A stretch of DNA of 64,000 nucleotides from contig NC_051102.1 of assembly GCF_901709675.1 (NCBI RefSeq), positions 10,363,412-10,427,411 of the forward strand, in the 5' to 3' direction. Each line of letters starts with the position of its first letter. Positions within the stretch are counted from its first letter, which is position 1. Source of the stretch: Syngnathus acus (Eukaryota; Chordata; Actinopteri; Syngnathiformes; Syngnathidae). The notes under the pieces were generated by a model, which was given only the letters and a program-made list of their open reading frames with translations, was not told where the DNA came from and did not search any database. Below are positions 55,601 to 64,000 of the stretch, in pieces. Made by a program: the position numbers and the translations under genes.

Positions 55601-58600
55601 CCATTCCGTCCCAGGATATATATATTTTGAACTTGGTGACTGACTACAAACACTCATGAATCTGTCTAAGTGTGATTTGATTTTTTTTTGTTACCGTCGT
55701 TGGTGTTCTTTTCCCTGTGGCGCTCCAGGTACTGCGAACAGTTGGCTTTGAGGGCAGTGAGCTTGCGCAGTTCCTTGAAGCCAACGAGGAAGGCTTGCTC
55801 CTCCTTCTGCGTGTGGGCCGCCAAAACCTGCTTGGTCAAACCCAGTTTCCTGTACGACTCCCTCTCTTGGCCGCGAGGCGAAAAGGCCCAAGACGGCGGC
55901 GCCGTCTGTAGCGGGTTGTGGCCGCATTCTGCTGCCTCACCCGCCCCTGACACATCCTCTGTGATCTCTGAATGAATGACAGAGGACCAACAACTCAAAT
56001 GAGTTCACATAAGAACATCAGAATTCATCTGCTCGAGAAGACAGTGGAAAGAACTTTGGACACAAACTTATACATACATGACTTAACTTGCACACATGCA
56101 CACATTCACAGAGATGAGAGAAATCTGGAGGAAGCACAAAAGCATCACGTTGATCCTGTGATCAGAATATCTGGAGAAATCTCTTTTGGTCCTTCTTGCC
56201 CTTATTCCTTGGTTTCGATCACATCATCAAGGTGTAAATGTATAGTAAACAGTTAAAAGGCAGATGGATTTACAGTGCTGCAAAAAATGATCATCTCCTC
56301 GCTTTTCTCCTTTTTCCTGCATTTTCCTCCATATCAAAAAAAATGGCAACTTGAAAAATTTTTTTTTTTAAGAACCATGACAGTGGTGCCTTGATTTTTG
56401 TTGTGTTTTTTGGGGGGCAAGCATTTTGATAGAGAATTTGAGCTACAAACAGGCCAGGGAACAAATTAAACTCAAGGCGCCGCGGTTTGGTCATCAAATA
56501 AAAATTCGAGTCAAAAATACATAATTAGCAATTATATAAAGTTTTTTTTTTTTTTTGGTAGTAATCTACTTAATACCTAAAAACACTAATGTGATACAAT
56601 TTCAAAATACGTAATTCTGAAACGATAACCGTTTGAAAGCTACAAGAGAGGAAATCTGCACGAAGAGAAGAAAAGCGATGGGAGGCTGATCCTTTTCACG
56701 GCACTGTACCTGATTCTTGCTGAGGTTTCTTGTCGCCAACATGAACTATGGTGCTACTGTAGCTACACTGGCTGGTGATGGACACCACACTTTCGGGTTT
56801 GTTAGGTAAAGGCAGGGGCAGCGAAGTGCCCACTACCGCTCTGGCAGCGTCACTGGACTTTTTATCGGGGTGGTCCAAAGCGGAGAGACCGGAGTGATCC
56901 TTCAACAAGGCCGGTTCTGCCAAAGAGAACAGAGGACAAAAAAAAAAAAGATACTGACATCGGACTGCCATTTTGGAGAGTCTGAGAAAGAAGAAGCTTT
57001 GAAGCATGTATGTCCAAACGTTTGCCACGGAGAACCACGTGTTGGTCAAATGGAAGGAAAGCTTTCAAGAAAACTTCAAATTGATAGCAATATTCTTCTG
57101 TTTATTTTCTTCTCCTAACCTTTTTTTGTAATTGGAATATGTGGCAAATTGAATGACAAAAACTGTGTAGCCAGCCGGGGGCGCAAGTGGCGCCCTGGGT
57201 TGGACTTTGGACACCCTTGCTTTTGAAAGATGACCTTGGAATAAGGCATTGTTGATTGTAACGTTAATGGCGGTGGGACGTTCATACCTTGAGAGGCCTG
57301 CATTTGGTGTTTGTCTTCATCAGAGGACGTGGTGTTTGAGGATGATTGGCATTTCCTCTTCAGAGCATATGGAACGTTGCAATTCTCCAAGTACCTGCAG
57401 GCCATCATAAGATTTAAGGATGAACCGATAGCATTTTTTTTCCCGACAGAGCACGAGTACAAGGATGACTGAAATGGCAAGTTAGTTGCAATGTGTTGTT
57501 TGTACCTGACAATGCTGTCCAGACAGCTGATCTGCTGGTAGGAGTAGACCTTCTGGTCGTTGAGCGGCATCTCCTCCTGAGAGGAGGACTTGCTCTCCTC
57601 CATCGGCGTGACGTTTTCCTTCCAGCTGAGGAGGCCTGACAAGTCCTTGGGCCGCACCACTGCCGGGCTCTTCTGGTCAGACTCCACTAAAGACAAGGAC
57701 TTTGTTTTATTTTGGATTTGACTTTGGGAAAATTAAATGAAGAGCAGGATGGGTTCATCTTTCCAAGTAGAAGAGGTAGCAATCTGGACTTACTGCTGTT
57801 CATTTTACTGCACTGTTCCTGGTGCTTCTGAAGATGGACTCCTTTACAGATTTCTTGGAAGGTTCTCTAACAAAAGAAAAGAAGGAAAAAAAGTTAGCCG
57901 CCTTCTTCTATTTCTAATTTGACTTTACAGCACTGATCCGACCCTCCATATCATTTTGCGGTCCGAGAGTCTCGGCTAGTGATCAAAACTGTTATCTACA
58001 ATTGCCACAAGATGGCGCTGGCGCAATATTTTATAAAGCTCTCCTTTGGCCAAAGGACAGAGAATGACTTCAGGAGTAGCAAACCACAAATATAAATATT
58101 AATAACTACTAAAGTGGCACCTTACTGTGTAGAATGGACATGAACTCACCGGCCGGGCTTTGCTGCTCACTTCTTCCTCCTCGTTGTCTTCTTGATGGAA
58201 CTTGCTGCCGTTGTTGAGGCTCTCGGTAGAGGAGGTCATGCCCAGGAGGTGGTCGCTGCTGTTCAGACTCCTGTAGCCACTCGACCCACTATTATGAACC
58301 GGCTGGAGGACAGACAGGACCATCATCAACAAAGGAGCCCTATTATCGAGCTCTCAATCTTATTTAGCTTCTCTACAGGAAGGCTAAGTCATTTGGACAG
58401 TGACGTAAAGTGGACCCAGACAACTTTGACAGCTTTCACTGTAAACAAAAAAAATCTGTGGACTGAGTAGCCAGCCATGTGGAACCTTCTTGTTGTCTCT
58501 CACCTGCAGGAGGAGTCTGTGGATCTGCTCAGTGATCTCGTGGATGTCTGAGTCCATGGCCTTTGACTCGGATCCAGCAGTGAGCGGGGCCATGAACACG

Positions 58601-61600
58601 TCCTCGTTGACGGGGCCCCTGGAGTTCAACAAATGAAAAGGTTTATTAAACGGACTATTATACTTCAGCAGTGGTGGGAAGTACCAAAATATAAATATGT
58701 TGTCATTGCACTAAAGTAGATTTTTTTTCTTTCCAGGTGTCTTGAAGTAACAACTCACGTTCGCACTTTGTGTCTCCCGATCACAAAGGAGACCTTGCGA
58801 CTCCAGGGATTGACAAAACTGGACCAGCTGGTATCCAGGATGACGTATTCTCCATTGCGGGCGCAGAATCGGATTGACGAGTGGTCGAACGGCTGTCCGG
58901 CGTACTGGAGGACTGGGCATGGGGAGGAAATCATCACATTCATTTTAGGCAGATTAAAAATGACTAGAGTAGGTGAGAGCTTGATTAGGTTTATTCCCGT
59001 GTACAACCAACAAAGTGCAAAGAAATATATAAGCAGAGGAGGAAGTAAAAAGACTCACTTTTTCTGTGGATGGCCAGCATGATGGGTCGGTCATTGGGAT
59101 GCAAGTGGAGGAGGATGGATGTGCCAATCAGATCCTGTGGGAGGTAACCCAGGAGAGGAACCGCTCTGCAATGGAAAAACAGTTCATTGGCGACAGAAAA
59201 ACACAGGCAGAACTACTAAATGCTCTCAAACGGGATGGCATGAATGCAGACAAGGAATGTTTGTTTGCCTTACCGTTCATCCACGTCCTGGAACACGCAA
59301 CCTGGAGAGTGCGTCGTAGTGAAGACGCGCTTATCTGTCGGAATCCGGGGTGCTATCCAAAACACACACTGTATTCAGTGACGCGCCACTACATTTTAAC
59401 ATCCACCTAATCTGCCTTCAAAAGCAAAGAGGTGTTCATTTCTGTCAAGGCCCTTACCGTCATAACCCGAGTGAACCCTCTCGGCCAGGAGGAGACAGCA
59501 GAACTGGTCCTCAGCGTGCGCCGTGACTTGGACCTTCATCAGGTAAGGAGTCATTCGGAAGGGATAGTACTGCAGGTCGCCTTTACACTCCTTTCCGCCA
59601 CTGGACCAACAAGTGAAACAAACAGTTGATTAATTAGATGATTTAAAAAAAAAAAATAAAATAAAAAAGGTTCAATTCCAATTCTTTATTTAAAAACACT
59701 GAGGTTGTTCCAAATCGACCGTGTAGAAAATGGAAAAAGATACATGATTCATTCTTATCTGATGACCAGTGACGCACGCGCATATGATGTCAGTTCAAAA
59801 ACACATCCAGAGTGGAACCAAAGCATGAATAAAAAAATCACACACAGCAGATGGTCCACCCACCTGATACGGCAGAAGAAGGACTTCTCCTGCATGCAGT
59901 CGGGCGGAAGAGACTCTGCGACGGGAAACGAGGCATGTTTTATTTCAGTGAAACCATAGGGCACAAAACTTGCTCGCCTGCTTTTACTCCCGTGGGGGGG
60001 GGGGGCAGAAACTGGGATTTTCACAAATTCCATTCATGCATAGCTCCGCCTTCGCTTGCCATGCGAGCGTTTAGTAGCCGCTCGTCGGGAAAAACAAGCA
60101 AGTGGGAGCGAGCGTTTCTTTTTCCACTCAAGTCAACGAGATGCTTATTCATTGTAATTTCTTAAGAGCACGGGAGGCCGTCCTTTTTTTTTGGTTGAAC
60201 TTTTCCCTACCTGCTCCAGTGCACATGCTCCAGGAGGGCAGCTGGTACGGCGTGGTGGAGTTGTAGAATACGCTGACATCCTGCGGGATCAGGAACTCCA
60301 CAAACTTGCTGTTGTTGAACACGTCCCTTTTGCAGTTGAGGATGGAGGCGGCTTGGTCAGAAATGTACACGATCTTTCCCGTGATGAGAGACACGGCCAC
60401 TGCGAAAATGTCCTGTTCAGGGGGAAAACAGCAACACTTTAATGATCAATTCACTTTTGATGATAATAATAATAATACATTTAAAAAAAATCAAATTTTC
60501 CAATCCGTACCAGTGCATTATATTCTATCTTTTAATTTTTGGAATCATTTTCTTTAAAAAACAATTCAGATGCTAAAGGTCTATACTGGGTGTTACCAAA
60601 AATTAAACATGATCTTCACATAAAGGGACAATAATTCAGTGACTTACATTGTTTTTGAGTGTATATTCCGATGTAATGCTGTCGATCTCATCGATGGTGT
60701 ACGACGACACATCCAGGCCAGAAGGTTGACTGTCATTGGTCATCAGCTGTTGGTAATACTCCTCATTGGCTGCAAACAAAATTAAACCTTGGAGTCAGGC
60801 AGACTTGAATAACAAGGAAATTATTTATACATGAAAAAAAAAAAAAAAAAACAGGACTTTGAAATGAACTATTATCTAATACTGCTTGCTAGGGGAGCCG
60901 CGGAAGTGCGTGAGCTTTACCTTCCACCTGCTTGACGCAGCGCAGGGCATACTTGAGCGTGTTCAACGTGGACGACTTGCTGCCGTGCCTCTTCTCGGCG
61001 GGCAGGTACAGCTTCAGCTCTTTCAGGGTCTTCAGCACTTCCTTTTGAGTCTTGGCTTTGGCTGATTCTTGACTACTGTAAGTGGCACAAACGCATTCCC
61101 GCCCGGTCAGACATGGCAAAAAACCTAAAGAAGCCCAATTTTGGGGTCCTCGGGTTTACGTACCTGCAACCGCTGGTGGAAGGGTTGTCCTGCTCGGAGC
61201 CGAGCAAACTGAAGGCGTTTGAACTACTGGGGGGAGACGAACTGTGGGAGTTTGAGCTGAAGGGTGGCAGAGAAAGAAAAAAAAAAGTGGTATGATCAAG
61301 TTGTGTAATAATAAACACAGATGTGTTCTCATATCTAATCATTTCTCTAACATTTGCTATCCTTCATAATAGCGTGCACGCTTGTCAGCCAGGTGAGCAG
61401 CCCTTGAGGTGCGCTTACGTAACATTGAGCAAAAATGGAGGCGGACGATCTCGCAGTTTGCGGTGCGCTTAAGTTTGACCTGGAAAAAGATGGACCGATG
61501 TCAGAGCCCTATTGTGGAAGAAAGTGAATGGATCCCATGTGGTGTTAAAACCGGTGCTGACAAAGGACGCCGCTATCATAAAATGTCAGCGGCTCCTTGC

Positions 61601-63594
61601 GGAGAACACGTGGCTCGGTGGGGATGGATGGATGGATGGATAAATTGATACGTACATAGTGGCATAATTGCTATCCACAAAATAAAAAAGGGCTGAATAA
61701 AATCATGTCAAAATGTAAGTCCAAAGGCACAACCTGATTTTGTCAATTTAAGTCCGACTTAACAGCACTACTAGAAAGACAGCAAGGTTTGAATCTCAGA
61801 AGAAGCCCGGCAGAGTGTCTGGCGGAAGACTCGCTAAACCCAAAATGGACTCTGAGACGCTGACTCATCACAATCCAGGTGTACCTAAATAGCAAGCTAA
61901 TCCGGCTAACAATAGAGCGGCAACACCACAATTAGCAAGCTTTGAGCAAAGGAGGCCATTTAATGCAGTTACACACAACGCTCCAAAAATATGACAGACA
62001 CTTTTAGAGTGGACCGGCCCAAAATGTACTGCTAAGCTTTTTACAAGGGGCTAATTGGGCTCCATTGCATCATCGGACTTGGGAGCTTTGGTTTCTCTGC
62101 TTGGAAAAGCAACACATTTAGTTTTCTTTTGATTAACAAGTTCTATTGACAGCTGTATTGTATTGTGCAAACTGCCGATTCCTGACCACTGCGCCGAAGC
62201 ACGCATGTATGACGTAGGACATTATCTAATTCCACTTCAGTGGGCTAAAAATGACAGCATTATTGATGGGGGAGGGCGGGGGGTGGGCAACAACACCAAA
62301 CTATTGAGCTGTCATTGATGGTACGGCGCCGCCACCTGAGCTGGACATATTAGAAGATTATATTTTTTTAACTCAATTTAAAGCTTCTATTGTATCGTTC
62401 CGTCATCTGGCATGGAGGGCAATTGTTGTCATTTCGACATCCCAATGATGCACATTACTTGACTTTTTTTTTTAAGAACATCTTACAGCACAAAACGCTT
62501 ACCCAAGACTATTAACAGCTGCCCGTTGCGTCGCCTCGCACTAAAAATAGCCAACTTAATCCACTGAGAATAGAGCTGCCTTTGCGAAGAGCATTCGAGA
62601 GGAGCCGAGAAGAAAAAAGTCAACATGTGTCAAGTTGACTTGGCAGCGGCAAGTGGGCCAGCAGCGTCTCCGTTTGACAGTTGAAGTGAAAAGTTTGAGA
62701 ATGGCGGCCATTCCTCTGATATGGTGCTTATTTTGAACCACTCCCATTTGGGACATGAGCGGAAACGGTAAGAACATACATCACTCCGCCCCGGGACATA
62801 CAAACAAACAGGGCGTTGTCATGGCGACAAACGAAGCGTCAGACAACATGACACGGCCCCTCTGGCGTTATTGTAGAGCCAAGCTGCCGGTCTGCTGGAT
62901 GACATCACCGGGGCGGAAATCTGTCTGGGAGCTTTTTTCAAATGTTCCCACTAGTCCAAATGAACTTTGGCGCTCTTTTTGCTGGCACTGACTCAAGTTT
63001 TTTGACGTCACGCTGCAGAGGCGCCAAAGCCGTTTTGGAAAGATCCCGTACATATTCCAGCTGTACTTCAAAGTACATTACACAAATGATATGTTCAGCA
63101 CACGTTCAGCCCACTTTGTATGAAAACGATGATGGTGGAAGAAGTGAAGTGTGCACGACATGTTTTCGGCCACCTTACCTCTTGTTGCTTACAGAAGACT
63201 CCAACAGGGCGGAATCTTTGCTGTTACTGTTGGAGCTGCCCACCGACTCGCCCCCGTTGCTCCTGCGGCCGCGGCTCCTGTTGCCGTGCGATTCGGTCCC
63301 GCTGCCGCTGGAGCCGCTGCTCTTCATCTCCACGTCCTCCTCCAGCAACGAGAGGGAACGAGAACTCTTGCGAAGTTTGCGCGGGCCGGCTCGGGCAGGC
63401 TCGTGGCCGCTGCTGTCGCTGCCCTCCGACGGCAGGCCCAGCTCGGGCCCGCCTTGGCCGTAGCCGCTCAGCCGCTGCGCCACCGAGCCGCAGCCGGAGG
63501 CCCCTCTCGGCACGGGGCAGCACGACGCCCGGCGGCCATCTTGGTCCTCCAGTACTGAAAAGCAGTAGTGCTTGGCGTCTGAATCTTCTGACAT
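52606..63594 (-). CDS. per2: Period circadian regulator 2 (PER2), about 22 coding exons
   Basis: PER2 binds CRY and CK1, enters the nucleus and represses CLOCK:BMAL1; in fish it is also light-induced. The first coding exon 63179-63594 ([17 protein letters not shown]) joins in phase to 61164-61256 and 60921-61075 ([18 protein letters not shown]). PAS-A is near 59.86-60.41 kb ([20 protein letters not shown]) and PAS-B near 58.75-59.6 kb ([40 protein letters not shown]). Then come a beta-TrCP degron-like SSGYRS, the CK1/FASP motif [11 protein letters not shown], the [12 protein letters not shown] and KRAKQ basic stretches (nuclear import), and [20 protein letters not shown]. The CRY-binding end follows ([51 protein letters not shown] and a CSCC zinc-ligand-like cluster). 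The adjacent hes6 supports PER2 over PER1/PER3. Confidence 0.96.
53705..54712 (-). other. per2: Per2 intron between the large proline-rich exon and the SxGTGS exon
   Basis: About 1 kb with no exon recognised on either strand. Simple CA repeats occur at 54511-54528. Confidence 0.6.
56750..56782 (-). other. per2: FASP / CK1 phospho-switch motif of PER2
   Basis: Minus-strand codons read [11 protein letters not shown], followed by [10 protein letters not shown]. It is almost identical to the human PER2 region mutated in familial advanced sleep phase (S662), so stability control by CK1 is likely conserved. Confidence 0.88.
58267..58284 (-). other. per2: beta-TrCP degron-type motif of PER2
   Basis: Minus-strand codons read SSGYRS, within [18 protein letters not shown]. 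Human PER2 has SSGYGS at the matching place, the phosphodegron used for CK1-driven turnover. The G to R change is seen directly. Confidence 0.8.
61415..61422. promoter_or_regulatory. per2: D-box (PAR-bZIP/TEF site) in per2 intron 1
   Basis: TTACGTAA fits the PAR-bZIP consensus TTAYGTAA exactly. D-boxes mediate light induction of fish clock genes. Confidence 0.5.
61607..61612. promoter_or_regulatory. per2: E-box (CACGTG) in per2 intron 1
   Basis: Canonical CLOCK:BMAL1-type E-box (ACACGTGG context), 185 bp from the D-box. A second CACGTG is at 57036-57041 in a later intron. Confidence 0.5.
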
Positions 63595-64000
63595 CGGGAA
63601 AATGAGCTGACTTCTCGTGGGCTTAAGGGTTAAGTTGAGTCAAGTGGACACAATCACCCCATCGCCGGCCGGGCAAGTTGTCGAAGGACTGGAATGGGAC
63701 TGCTCTGCTGAGACATGAATGAAAATAAAATGAAAATCCTTTAGTGCGTCGCTAGTCGTGATGTCTGCTTGACAGAAGCTGAGCTGCACTGTGTTGATGG
63801 CGTTAAATCCAGCAAAGCAAACACTTGACTCCTATCAGCTTGTTTAAACTGCTTTTGCAACAATCGGCGAATTCAAAGGTTTTTAATCATCGATCGCATT
63901 CGTTTGTTGTAAAGGATAACATTTAAAAACCAGTCACCTTGAGACCTCGACAAACACTCTGCAGGTGTTTCTCTGATCTACAGTGTGAGCAGGTTCAAGC
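63595..64000 (-). other. per2: Per2 5' flank or 5' untranslated sequence
   Basis: Sequence upstream of the per2 start codon. No further coding sequence, E-box or TATA box was recognised; the promoter and any upstream untranslated exon may lie beyond the window. Confidence 0.45.

Larger units (their letters stand above)
61257..63178 (-). other. per2: Per2 first coding intron, with E-box and D-box
   Basis: A 1.9-kb intron, the longest in the gene here. It carries a canonical E-box CACGTG (61607-61612), a D-box TTACGTAA (61415-61422) and a (GGAT)n microsatellite at 61622-61640. No other gene is seen. Confidence 0.7.

Noticed and set aside
54437-55657. Long 406-codon minus-strand frame as a separate gene
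   Set aside because: It is the large proline-rich per2 exon plus intron read-through on both sides; the true exon is about 54713-55530.

Overview
The window looks like nuclear DNA from a ray-finned (teleost) fish. Its genes have many small exons, introns of about 80-500 bp with GT-AG borders, and vertebrate-specific families (SNORC, PER2, HES6/Her13, GIGYF2). It also carries hAT-type short transposons and other dispersed repeats. No species can be named from the sequence alone.

Layout. Positions 1-21464 (minus) hold the 5' two-thirds or so of an axonemal dynein heavy chain of the outer-arm gamma type (DNAH8/DNAH5-like), from its start codon to the AAA5/AAA6 region, running off the left edge. 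Head-to-head with it across a 1.5-kb gap lies a complete nine-exon calreticulin gene (22988-25495, plus), preceded by a perfect ER-stress element. A tRNA-Pro(AGG) gene (minus) sits at 26500-26571. A gigyf2 gene (plus) follows, with a candidate untranslated first exon near 27.1 kb and coding exons from 28441 to 36226, then a three-exon snorc gene (37466-39496, plus). Convergent with snorc is a seven-exon ITM2/BRICHOS gene (40738-43752, minus), most like ITM2C. A 4.4-kb inverted-repeat element (44197-48575) fills almost the whole space between this gene and the divergent hes6 gene (48938-50264, plus). A possible small unknown two-exon gene (51100-51851, plus) follows. The right end is per2 (52606-63594, minus).

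GIGYF2, SNORC, ITM2C, HES6 and PER2 all lie on human chromosome 2q37, so 27-64 kb is a conserved block. The dynein and calreticulin genes are neighbours that do not belong to that human block. The genes do not form one pathway: hes6 and per2 are transcriptional regulators (neural/segmentation and circadian), gigyf2 acts in translational repression, calreticulin in ER folding, SNORC in cartilage, and the dynein in ciliary or flagellar motility.

The most unusual structure is the 44.2-48.6 kb element. It has about 0.8-1 kb inverted arms flanking an array of eight 235-bp units, each with a 33-bp-arm hairpin, plus two CRE-containing units and a tRNA-like sequence, all wedged between two divergent promoters. 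Other points of note are the loss of the furin site in the ITM2-like protein, an E-box and D-box in per2 intron 1, a GC-AG intron in gigyf2, and the unidentified exon pair beside hes6. Exon borders were read by eye; those given to the base were checked for reading phase, others are approximate.
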